Source of the DNA: Bacteriovorax stolpii
Lineage (GTDB): Bacteria > Bdellovibrionota > Bacteriovoracia > Bacteriovoracales > Bacteriovoracaceae
Direction: 5' to 3'
Length of the DNA: 13,486 nucleotides
Assembly: GCA_945890905.1 (NCBI GenBank)
Contig: CAMDDI010000073.1
Location: 1 to 13,486, forward strand
The notes under the pieces were generated by a model, which saw only the letters and a program-made list of their open reading frames with translations, made no database searches and was not told the origin of the DNA. Position numbers and translations under genes: made by a program. Below, in pieces: positions 7,170 to 12,816 of the stretch (the stretch's first letter is position 1; every line of letters starts with the position of its first letter).

Positions 7170-7807
7170 AATATCTCTTCCTCATTCTTCTCTCTTTGAC
7201 CGGGCCTGCCTGGTCAGAGGGTGATGAGGAAATGCTCCACGAGCTTGAAGATCAAAAAGCCGAGCAGACTGCCTTGGTCAATCGTATCGAAGAAGCCAAA
7301 AATATTCAGTTAAATCCCATCGAAGAAATTCAGAAATTAGGTCACAAGACCATTGATGCCGCGACATTGATGGATGATAGAGTGGTGGATATTCTTCAGA
7401 AGGCCATGAGGACCACAGATCTTCACAAAGCTGATCCCAAAGCATTGCGGGAAATGATTCTGACTCAAGTAGAGGGCAAGCCTCTGGAGAAGATTTTCAA
7501 AAAGTATCCCAAGCTTCTGGATATTTCCGTGGATATTTTTCGGGATAAAGAGGCCATTGCTTCTTTGATTGGAATTCTTAAACGCAAGGATGATCTCAAA
7601 ACTTATGGCCTTATCTGTATCGGTATTATGATTTTTGGTTGGCTCATCAAGAAGAAACTCATCGACAAAGACTGGCCACTTTTTAAGCGCTTAGGAGCAA
7701 GCTTCATCATAAGCCTGGGTCTCTCTATAGCTTCATTGGGCTACTTCTATAAGACTTTTGAGGCCGAACTAGGTCCAACAGTCAGGATCATCTCTAAGCA
7801 TTTCTAG
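7166..7807 (+). CDS. unknown membrane protein coupled to secF (213 aa)
   Basis: I do not recognise this family. The product begins with a signal peptide (MKYLFLILLSLTGPAWS, cut before EGDEE). A charged, helix-rich region follows (about 20-145), with coiled-coil-like patches such as EEMLHELEDQKAEQTALVNR. Two membrane helices come next (about 147-163 and 176-196), separated by a Lys/Asp-rich loop (KKKLIDKDWPLFKR), then a short tail. The predicted result is a periplasmic domain held by a membrane hairpin. Its ATG overlaps the secF stop by four bases (ATGA) without an obvious ribosome-binding site, so it is probably translated by reinitiation after SecF. That makes a role near the translocon plausible but unproven. 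Its stop overlaps that of the convergent lipoprotein gene inside CTAG. Confidence 0.75.
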   Translation: MKYLFLILLSLTGPAWSEGDEEMLHELEDQKAEQTALVNRIEEAKNIQLNPIEEIQKLGHKTIDAATLMDDRVVDILQKAMRTTDLHKADPKALREMILTQVEGKPLEKIFKKYPKLLDISVDIFRDKEAIASLIGILKRKDDLKTYGLICIGIMIFGWLIKKKLIDKDWPLFKRLGASFIISLGLSIASLGYFYKTFEAELGPTVRIISKHF

Positions 7808-9378
7808 AGAACCTTTGGGATACATCCAATCTTTCTATCGTGAGGCGGTACGGTTGTGGCGGCACCTGTACTGGTGGCAGCTGAACTAGTGGCGGTAGAT
7901 GAAAGATCGACTGCACTTTTCACACGGTAAATTCTCTGAGAAGAAGAGCGCACGTAAGGTGCATCTTTATTGAGTGGGTAGTAGAAGTAAACTGCCACGT
8001 CCGCCACGTTTGCATCGGTAGGGGCGGTAGGAACTCCTGCTTTCATGTAAAACCAAACTTGCTTAAGATCAGTCTCACGAATAAGAATATAGTCTTTTGG
8101 AATGGTCACTGTTCCACTGGTGGTCGTGAGGGATTCTGCGGCTTTTTCACCCACATAAAGTCCTTCAGTATCCACTCCGATCACATCTCGCATGGCCTTA
8201 AAGAGAGCATTGCTAGAATTATAGTGAGTGCTACCCAGGCAATATGATTTAAATGTACTGGTATCAATCCATGGGGCCATGTAGTAGCCAATGGATTGGT
8301 TGGTGGCAGTAGAGTTTCCAGCTTCTGTACTCACAGTTGGTGAACCAGGCCAGCTGAACTTAGCAAAGAAATTTGTATTGGCCGGAATCGTTGCGCCAAA
8401 GTTTTTAGTTTTTTGAACGATCACATCATTGATATCAAGATAGGTATTGGCATTATTATCATAAAAGCGGGCATCGTTTTTATCCCAGAGACTAAAGACA
8501 CCAGGCCGCAGTTCTAAGCGTGGATACTCTTCAGAATCATCAAACTTATTGTATGCAGGATTCAGAGCATCGTAGCAAATGAGTCCCGCAGTTCCGCTTG
8601 AAATTGGCGAAGGGGGAGCACTTGGTAAGAAATAGAAGTGCAATCGATATGCGTATTCGGAGAACGTATCAACCTGAGTACCAGTGGTTTCAGTATAGAG
8701 GCCCTTCACCACGCATGTGTATTGGGAAATAAGAGCGGGCTTAAGTGGTCCCAAGGTAGAGATAGCAATATCAGTAGAGTACTTAATAATTTGAGCAGAA
8801 TCAGATTTTGATTTCGAAGTCTGTTCAACTAAAGTGAGAAGATAAGTTTTATCATAAGAGAGCTTACTTAAATCTGCTGTGAGAGAGTTTGTTCCCGATG
8901 GCACAGTCACATCCACAATACTAATAGAACCCTCTGCATCCTTGGCCTCAATCACGCATTTTGGATTGACGGTTTCGTTGGCCAGAAGAGTTGAACACCA
9001 GCCAGAAACACTGCCGAGTCCACTTAAAGAGATATCAGCACCTACGGTAAAGTTGGCGTAGAGTTTTTCAATCCCACCGGTACTTTTAGAGGCACAGATT
9101 GTGGAACAAGACCCGTTGGCCACAGACTTATTATCCTTACAAACACAGTAATCAGCTTTCCAACTAATAGCATTGGTCGGACGGACAACTTTATTTTCAT
9201 CACATACATTGGTGACAGTATTGAGAGTTTGAGTGCTGCTGCAAGTGGGGGTAGTGGAGAATTTAGAGTCTGGAGTGATGGTTTCGCGATTCGGAATGGT
9301 ATCCTGACACGCCACAACCAAGAGGGTTAAGGATCCCAATATCAAAATATTTAAAGTTGTTTTTAATGTTGAGTTCAT
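7804..9378 (-). CDS. cysteine-containing lipoprotein of unknown function (524 aa)
   Basis: The N-terminus has a lipoprotein signal: a hydrophobic stretch ending LLVVAC with the lipidated Cys24, followed by Gln-Asp, so the inner-membrane retention Asp is not at +2. Beyond it lie eight cysteines in the first 120 mature residues (46, 59, 78, 80, 91, 95, 128, 141), including DYCVCKDN and GSCSTICASK, which suggests a disulfide-tied domain. The middle is rich in Tyr, Ser, Thr and Asn, with beta-sheet-like segments. The C-terminus has a Ser/Thr/Ala-rich linker (SSTATSSAATSTGAATT) before a last short segment with one Cys. No enzyme motif is visible. I chose ATG 9376-9378, with GAGAGGATCAAGGA just upstream, over an in-frame TTG six codons earlier. 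It is probably a surface or outer-membrane lipoprotein. Confidence 0.75.
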   Translation of the reverse strand: MNSTLKTTLNILILGSLTLLVVACQDTIPNRETITPDSKFSTTPTCSSTQTLNTVTNVCDENKVVRPTNAISWKADYCVCKDNKSVANGSCSTICASKSTGGIEKLYANFTVGADISLSGLGSVSGWCSTLLANETVNPKCVIEAKDAEGSISIVDVTVPSGTNSLTADLSKLSYDKTYLLTLVEQTSKSKSDSAQIIKYSTDIAISTLGPLKPALISQYTCVVKGLYTETTGTQVDTFSEYAYRLHFYFLPSAPPSPISSGTAGLICYDALNPAYNKFDDSEEYPRLELRPGVFSLWDKNDARFYDNNANTYLDINDVIVQKTKNFGATIPANTNFFAKFSWPGSPTVSTEAGNSTATNQSIGYYMAPWIDTSTFKSYCLGSTHYNSSNALFKAMRDVIGVDTEGLYVGEKAAESLTTTSGTVTIPKDYILIRETDLKQVWFYMKAGVPTAPTDANVADVAVYFYYPLNKDAPYVRSSSQRIYRVKSAVDLSSTATSSAATSTGAATTVPPHDRKIGCIPKVL

Positions 9379-9454
9379 AATCCTTGATCCTCTCAATGTC
9401 TTATCGATTGGTTAGAATATTACTTAATCTGATTCTAGGCCTCACCATAATATC

Positions 9455-9484
9455 TTGGAGACCTTCGTCTAATTATGCTATAAT
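9455..9484 (+). promoter_or_regulatory. strong extended -10 promoter for the HU/IHF gene
   Basis: TTGGAG (9455-9460), 18 bases, then TATAAT (9479-9484) preceded by TATGC, a perfect -10 with the extended TGn element. The predicted start near 9491 leaves a leader of about 120 bases before the DNA-binding protein gene. The leader contains the hairpin CTCTTG/CAAGAG (9519-9538) and the palindromic T6A5 tract at 9557-9569. Confidence 0.65.
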
Positions 9485-9518
9485 TCTAGGTAGTTACTCA
9501 GTTTTCGGAAGTCCGGCC

Positions 9519-9538
9519 CTCTTGAAATACGCCAAGAG
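9519..9538 (+). other. hairpin in the leader of the HU/IHF gene
   Basis: CTCTTG (9519-9524) and CAAGAG (9533-9538) form a perfect six-pair stem with an eight-base loop about 30 bases after the predicted transcription start. It may affect mRNA stability or autoregulation; nothing more can be read. The rest of the 9379-9611 gap shows no convincing gene: an open frame at 9384-9578 lacks a ribosome-binding site and protein-like composition. Confidence 0.35.
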
Positions 9539-9611
9539 TTTTGGGCAGGTATTAATCTTTTTTAAAAAGAGCCGATAAGCATTCAATATCATTCTCTAAA
9601 AGGGAGAGACC

Positions 9612-9917
9612 ATGACGAAAGCTGATTTGATTGCCGTGATTGAGAAGCAAGCGAACTTGCCTCATCACCAAGCAGAAAAAATTGTTAACATCTGTTTTGA
9701 TAGCATGATCCAAGCGCTCTTTGATGATGAACGTATTGAGATTCGTGGTTTCGGATCATTTGCTAATCGTAATTATAAAGCTTACGAAGGCCGCAACCCG
9801 AAGACTGGAAAAGTTGTGAAGGTGAGTCCAAAGAAAGTTCCTTTCTTTAAAGTGGGTAAAGAACTTAAAGAGATGGTGGATGAAGGAAAAGATAAATACG
9901 TCATTCGCGAAGCTTAA
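9612..9917 (+). CDS. HU/IHF family DNA-binding protein (IHF beta-like)
   Basis: This small nucleoid protein of 101 residues should dimerise and sharply bend DNA. The N-terminal helices are MTKADLIAVIEKQANLPHHQ and the following AEKIVNICFDSMIQAL; then come the family signature RIEIRGFGSF (41-50) and the beta-arm with RNPKTG (61-66), in which Pro63 is the residue that intercalates into DNA. The C-terminal PFFKVGKELKEMVD is more typical of IHF-beta-type proteins than of classical HU, so subunit identity is left open. The C-terminus extends about ten charged residues (EGKDKYVIREA). A strong AAAGGGAGAG sits five bases before the ATG. It is a single-gene unit with its own promoter and terminator, fitting high expression. 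Confidence 0.93.
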   Translation: MTKADLIAVIEKQANLPHHQAEKIVNICFDSMIQALFDDERIEIRGFGSFANRNYKAYEGRNPKTGKVVKVSPKKVPFFKVGKELKEMVDEGKDKYVIREA

Positions 9918-9930
9918 ATTAAAAAAGTCG

Positions 9931-9955
9931 AAAGGGAGCCTAGGCTCCCTTTTTT
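9931..9955. terminator. bidirectional intrinsic terminator
   Basis: GGGAGCC (9934-9940) and GGCTCCC (9943-9949) form a perfect GC-rich stem, followed by six T on the plus strand and preceded by A-runs (9921-9926, 9931-9933) that serve as the T-run for the other strand. It ends the HU/IHF transcript and, in reverse, the convergent flavoprotein transcript, whose stop codon overlaps the last bases. Confidence 0.88.
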
Positions 9956-11594
9956 ATCTCATTTTTCTTACTACATCTAGAGCACTTCCATAGCTTGTTT
10001 CAAAGCATGGATTTCCCCAGTTATCTTGGTTCGCAAAATAAATACATCCGCCAATATCTTGACCAGCATTTTCAAAAGTCCCATCGGCAATTTGACCTGT
10101 TTGAGCAAGTGGCATGGAGTGACCGTAGCGCACTAACCTCATGCCTCCCACATCCCCCCAGTTAAGACCCATGCCCGCCAGTTGAGGTTCAACACTCGCA
10201 CGTACCCGGTCTACATATTTTGGATAAAGAGTGTCGATGAAGAGATACTGCTGGGCCATATCGTAAGGCAGAGGAATATAACAAGTCAGAACTGAGCGAT
10301 CCACATTATCTTTTGACGCCCAATCGGCGTAAACAATATCGGCCACCGTTCTCGATTTAGAGTCGTTGTAAGGATCACTAGGAACTGTTCCTTGAAGAGC
10401 GTAGACATCGTATCCAGGAGAAGGAATTTTTTTGCGCATGAAAAGATTGGCCACAAGATAGGCGCGATAACTAATTAAGCTCATGGCCTTTTTCTGCTTC
10501 TCACCCAGACCATCGATCACATGCTTCGCAACCATCTTCTGACTTGCCACGATACATTTTGTGGCCGTCACTGTTTGCAGAATTCCTGCTGGATTTTTAA
10601 AACAAATTTGCGCCTTCCCACCACTAGTTCGAATATCTACAGCAAAACAAGGAGCGAGCATGGTCACTCCACTGCGTGTGCGAAGTTTTTCAAACATGGC
10701 ACTAGCGAGTAGTCCATTTCCTCCCGGAAGAACGTTGGCCCCACCGTGAGTATCTGAGGCAAAGAAATAGAGACCTTGAGCTGCTGAAATTTCATCCGGA
10801 CTGCCGGAGAAAGATGACCAGCAGTAAAGAGTGATCATTTCCATGACGTGAGGATGAATCTGGCCCAGCTCGCGCTTTAAAAAATTCGTAAAGGAGATGC
10901 GATCAAGACCATTTAAGTAGGAGCGTGCCGATGCCGAAGAATTCCAGATAGGAAGTTCGGGTAATTTATTTTCGTAAATATCGGCCAGCAATTCTTTAGC
11001 ATTTTTAAAATCATTGGCGCGATTTGGATCAGTTTCTCCCGCCCAAAAATTATTCACAATCTTGCCACGGAAAGTTACGGGCTCTGATTCCCCACCCGTG
11101 TTTCTCATATAACGTTTGATATTGAGCTCAGTATACAGACGATCTAATTCATCCCCTGGCTCAAAGGCTCCTAAGTAGGCGGCCCCTTGAGAGATAAATG
11201 TTTTACCCACGTATTGAGTTTTTGAATTTCCACCCATGCGAGGATTTCCCTCGATGAGAAGAACTTTTTTTCCAGGAAGTTTATAAGCAGCTGAGAGACC
11301 CGACATTCCTCCACCCACAATCACCACATCAAAATGTTCCACTGGAGCAGGGATGCCACCTTTTTTCTGAAGGTATCCGGCCTTATTCCAAAAAATTTCG
11401 TGGGCCTCATCAGGAGTATCCCCTTCAACCACTGAAGAACCATTAAAGACGGAGAGTTTTTCGGCCGGAGACATATCGAGAGCAGAGTAGCTGGGAAGAA
11501 GAAGATTAGAGTGGCGAGAAGCTTTGGCCCAAGAAGGCATCATCAGAAGGGAGCTTGCAGCTGCACTACTTAAGAGTAATTCGCGACGATTCAT
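9954..11594 (-). CDS. Tat-exported FAD-dependent oxidoreductase (amine oxidase / spermidine dehydrogenase-like)
   Basis: The 546-residue protein starts with a twin-arginine signal, MNRRELLLSSAAASSLL, with Ala-rich cleavage around AKA at 23-25. It should therefore fold with its cofactor in the cytoplasm and leave by the Tat route. After a leader comes the FAD dinucleotide-binding fold: DVVIVGGGMSGLSAAYKL with Gly94, Gly96 and Gly99, the ribose-binding Glu115 (VLLIEGN), and MGGNSK. The segments LPGGNGLLASAMFEKL and YRAYLVANLFMRKKIPSPGY recall spermidine dehydrogenase-like flavoproteins, and the C-terminus GGCIYFANQDNWGNPCFETS closes the FAD site. The substrate is unknown; an amine is a reasonable guess. 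ATG 11592-11594 has AGGG three bases upstream. It has its own promoter and is not operonic here. Confidence 0.85.
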   Translation of the reverse strand: MNRRELLLSSAAASSLLMMPSWAKASRHSNLLLPSYSALDMSPAEKLSVFNGSSVVEGDTPDEAHEIFWNKAGYLQKKGGIPAPVEHFDVVIVGGGMSGLSAAYKLPGKKVLLIEGNPRMGGNSKTQYVGKTFISQGAAYLGAFEPGDELDRLYTELNIKRYMRNTGGESEPVTFRGKIVNNFWAGETDPNRANDFKNAKELLADIYENKLPELPIWNSSASARSYLNGLDRISFTNFLKRELGQIHPHVMEMITLYCWSSFSGSPDEISAAQGLYFFASDTHGGANVLPGGNGLLASAMFEKLRTRSGVTMLAPCFAVDIRTSGGKAQICFKNPAGILQTVTATKCIVASQKMVAKHVIDGLGEKQKKAMSLISYRAYLVANLFMRKKIPSPGYDVYALQGTVPSDPYNDSKSRTVADIVYADWASKDNVDRSVLTCYIPLPYDMAQQYLFIDTLYPKYVDRVRASVEPQLAGMGLNWGDVGGMRLVRYGHSMPLAQTGQIADGTFENAGQDIGGCIYFANQDNWGNPCFETSYGSALDVVRKMR

Positions 11595-11604
11595 GAACCC
11601 TGCT

Positions 11605-11618
11605 TTTGAATATTCAAA
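11605..11618. promoter_or_regulatory. 14-bp palindrome, candidate operator
   Basis: TTTGAATATTCAAA is a perfect palindrome lying between the predicted start site and the ribosome-binding site of the flavoprotein gene. The position suits a repressor operator. No regulator gene is adjacent, and A+T-rich palindromes of this size can occur by chance. Confidence 0.35.
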
Positions 11619-11628
11619 TGAAGTGTTT

Positions 11629-11658
11629 GGTATACGAAACAGCTGGGGCTTACGTCAA
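11629..11658 (-). promoter_or_regulatory. promoter of the flavoprotein gene
   Basis: On the minus strand TTGACG (11653-11658, 5/6), 18 bases and TATACC (11629-11634) give a predicted start near 11622, about 28 bases before the ATG. The leader begins with the 14-bp palindrome noted separately. Confidence 0.55.
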
Positions 11659-11696
11659 TCTCATTCCCTTTGAGAGCAATAATTACCAAGGATTAA

Positions 11697-11792
11697 ATGA
11701 ATTTAAAGGAGTTTATCGTGCTGCGTAAGGACGTCTTTTACCGAGAAATTCACCAAATTTCTGAAAATCATTCTCGAAAATTTTTCAGATGA
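11697..11792 (+). CDS. possible small ORF (31 aa) with two in-frame starts
   Basis: ATG 11697 is preceded by AAGGA (11688-11692). Seven codons later an in-frame GTG (11718) is preceded by a near-perfect AAAGGAG with six-base spacing. Both lead to a TGA at 11790-11792, giving a 31- or 24-residue basic peptide (MNLKEFIVLRKD... ending RKFFR). The last third of the ORF overlaps a hairpin (11760-11789). No family is recognised. It might be a real small protein, a leader peptide, or the remnant of a longer gene; the double ribosome-binding site is the main argument for translation. Confidence 0.4.
   Translation: MNLKEFIVLRKDVFYREIHQISENHSRKFFR
11760..11789 (+). other. hairpin overlapping the small ORF's stop region
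   Basis: TCTGAAAA (11760-11767) and TTTTCAGA (11782-11789) form a perfect eight-pair stem with a 14-base loop, ending one base before the TGA's second position. It is A+T-rich with no following T-run, so terminator activity is doubtful. Confidence 0.4.
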
Positions 11793-11811
11793 ATCTAACT
11801 CACTCTAATCA

Positions 11812-11840
11812 TTGACAACAAAACCCTTATCTCCGAAACT
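11812..11840 (+). promoter_or_regulatory. probable tRNA-Cys promoter
   Basis: A perfect -35 box TTGACA (11812-11817) lies 35 bases before the tRNA. At 17 bases spacing the -10 position reads GAAACT, a poor match, predicting a start about six bases upstream of the mature tRNA. The consensus -35 makes the site likely; the -10 is uncertain. Confidence 0.4.
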
Positions 11841-11852
11841 CTTAATACTTTT

Positions 11853-11930
11853 GGAGACGTGCCCGAGTGGTCCAAGGGAACGGTTTGCAAAACCGTAAAG
11901 CCTCCGGTTCAAATCCGGACGTCTCCTCCA
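11853..11930 (+). tRNA. tRNA-Cys (anticodon GCA)
   Basis: A full cloverleaf can be folded by eye: acceptor GGAGACG with CGTCTCC, D-stem CCC/GGG with an 11-base loop, anticodon stem ACGGT/ACCGT with loop TTGCAAA (anticodon GCA), a six-base variable loop, and T-arm TCCGG-TTCAAAT-CCGGA. The discriminator base is T, the identity base of tRNA-Cys, and CCA is encoded (11928-11930). The short variable loop rules out serine despite a Ser-like 5' sequence. It reads UGU and UGC codons. An intrinsic terminator begins ten bases later. Confidence 0.96.
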
Positions 11931-11979
11931 AATTAAAAAAGCCTCTGCAGATTAAGTTCCGCAGGGGCTTTTTTGTTTT
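11924..11979 (+). repeat. direct repeat copy 1 (tRNA 3' end plus terminator)
   Basis: The segment starts with TCCTCCA, the 3' end of tRNA-Cys, and runs through the terminator. Its core (11941-11979) matches 12745-12784 at 37 of 40 aligned positions, including the non-pairing loop and the T-tract, so common ancestry is more likely than convergence on a terminator shape. Confidence 0.7.
11935..11979 (+). terminator. intrinsic terminator of tRNA-Cys
   Basis: GCCTCTGC (11941-11948) pairs with GCAGGGGC (11961-11968) with one T-G pair and a 12-base loop, flanked by an A-run and a TTTTTTGTTTT tract. A closely related copy lies at 12745-12784. Confidence 0.88.
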
Positions 11980-12063
11980 AGATTTAGAGCAGAAATTACA
12001 AGGTAGATTTGTATTTAATATTTATTATGATATTTCCCTTCAAACCCATTACTAGGAATATTC

Positions 12064-12615
12064 ATGAAAGTTCAGCTTTTAGCTTCTGCTTTGTTATTAA
12101 TATCAGCATCGTCCGTTTTTGCGACCTGTGATCTGGCAAAGCCCTATCTAACAGCAATTAAGCCCGAGAGTTTCCGCCCGATTGCGAATTGTACGAAAGT
12201 TATCGATGGAGAATTTACACCTGTAGAAAGGTCTGACAGAGGGCCCACTGCCAACATTAAAATTGGTTGTGTTTTCGAAGGTCAATTCAATGGAGGAGCA
12301 GAAATACGTGGACTATCGGTAGTTGGTACCGATGCAAATGGCTGGGATTCGGTTCTTCAGTATGGACTAGGATTCACTGCAACTAACAAGGTCCAAGGTT
12401 ACCGCGAGAATGCAAAAGAAATTGTGATGTTTAACAAAGCTAAAGACCAAACGTTCAATAATCCAGACTACAAGACCGACTTTGACGACCGTTTTGTATA
12501 TAACAAAAAAAAGCAGGAACTTACCGTTCTTCTCCGTCTTCGCAACATTTATCGTGGTGTGCCGGAAGAGTGGAAAACTGTCACTGCTATCAAACTCGGA
12601 TGTTCAAAGATCTAA
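12064..12615 (+). CDS. secreted four-cysteine protein of unknown function (183 aa)
   Basis: The product has a clear Sec signal peptide (MKVQLLASALLLISASSVFA, cut before Thr21). The mature domain of about 163 residues contains four cysteines (22, 43, 69, 180) that could form two disulfides. The pattern looks beta-rich: IKIGCVFEGQFNGGAEIRGL, VLQYGLGFTAT, ELTVLLRLRN, TVTAIKLGC. It has no further membrane segment and no recognised catalytic motif. AGGAA lies about seven bases before the ATG. It stands alone between tRNA-Cys and a second copy of the tRNA terminator, which suggests it may have arrived as a unit. I do not recognise the family; a periplasmic or secreted role is the only safe inference. 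Confidence 0.75.
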   Translation: MKVQLLASALLLISASSVFATCDLAKPYLTAIKPESFRPIANCTKVIDGEFTPVERSDRGPTANIKIGCVFEGQFNGGAEIRGLSVVGTDANGWDSVLQYGLGFTATNKVQGYRENAKEIVMFNKAKDQTFNNPDYKTDFDDRFVYNKKKQELTVLLRLRNIYRGVPEEWKTVTAIKLGCSKI

Positions 12616-12634
12616 AATGGTTGGTTCTGAGCAT

Positions 12635-12652
12635 GCTCTAGCTTTCTAGAGC
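12635..12652 (+). other. perfect hairpin 1 downstream of the secreted-protein gene
   Basis: GCTCTAG (12635-12641) and CTAGAGC (12646-12652) form a seven-pair stem with loop CTTT, 20 bases after the stop codon. No T-run follows. It is the first of three perfect hairpins before the terminator copy. Confidence 0.5.
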
Positions 12653-12682
12653 TGTCGTAGGGTTTGCTTGTTTGGGCTTAGT

Positions 12683-12697
12683 AGCTTTTCAAAAGCT
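12683..12697 (+). other. perfect hairpin 2 (AGCTTTT/AAAAGCT)
   Basis: AGCTTTT and AAAAGCT are separated by a single C; in RNA a five-pair stem with loop TTCAA is the realistic form. It is the second in the hairpin series. Confidence 0.4.
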
Positions 12698-12706
12698 TGT
12701 AATTTA

Positions 12707-12725
12707 AGGATTCTGATTGAATCCT
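12707..12725 (+). other. perfect hairpin 3 (AGGATTC/GAATCCT)
   Basis: AGGATTC (12707-12713) and GAATCCT (12719-12725) pair perfectly with loop TGATT. The right arm runs into the TCCTCCA that resembles the tRNA-Cys 3' end. Confidence 0.5.
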
Positions 12726-12784
12726 CCATCATGAAATAAAAGAAGCTTCTGCAAGATTAAGTTCAGCAGGGGCTTTTTTGTTTT
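12722..12784 (+). repeat. direct repeat copy 2 (TCCTCCA plus terminator)
   Basis: It begins with TCCTCCA, identical to the tRNA-Cys terminus, has a slightly longer A-rich spacer than copy 1 (16 against 10 bases), and then matches copy 1 at 37 of 40 positions. Together the two copies bracket about 740 bases containing the secreted four-cysteine protein. Confidence 0.6.
12745..12784 (+). terminator. intrinsic terminator (copy of the tRNA-Cys terminator)
   Basis: GCTTCTGC (12745-12752) pairs with GCAGGGGC (12766-12773) with two T-G pairs and a 13-base loop, followed by TTTTTTGTTTTT. It would end transcripts from the secreted-protein gene and insulate the next gene. Confidence 0.8.
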
Positions 12785-12816
12785 TCAGGGTTGTTAATTC
12801 ATCTTACTATCAAATA

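Noticed and set aside
9384..9578. 64-codon plus-strand open frame between the lipoprotein and HU/IHF genes
   Set aside because: It runs through the HU/IHF promoter, has no ribosome-binding site and shows no protein-like pattern; it is better read as regulatory sequence.
12651..12728. Possible decayed tRNA with loop TTTCAAA (anticodon-like TCA) and terminal TCCTCCA
   Set aside because: The TTTCAAA loop and the GGATT/AATCC stem look tRNA-like, but no acceptor 3' strand fits between the supposed T-stem and CCA, the T-loop lacks TTCRA, and the 5' end does not pair. Only the TCCTCCA similarity was kept, as part of the repeat.
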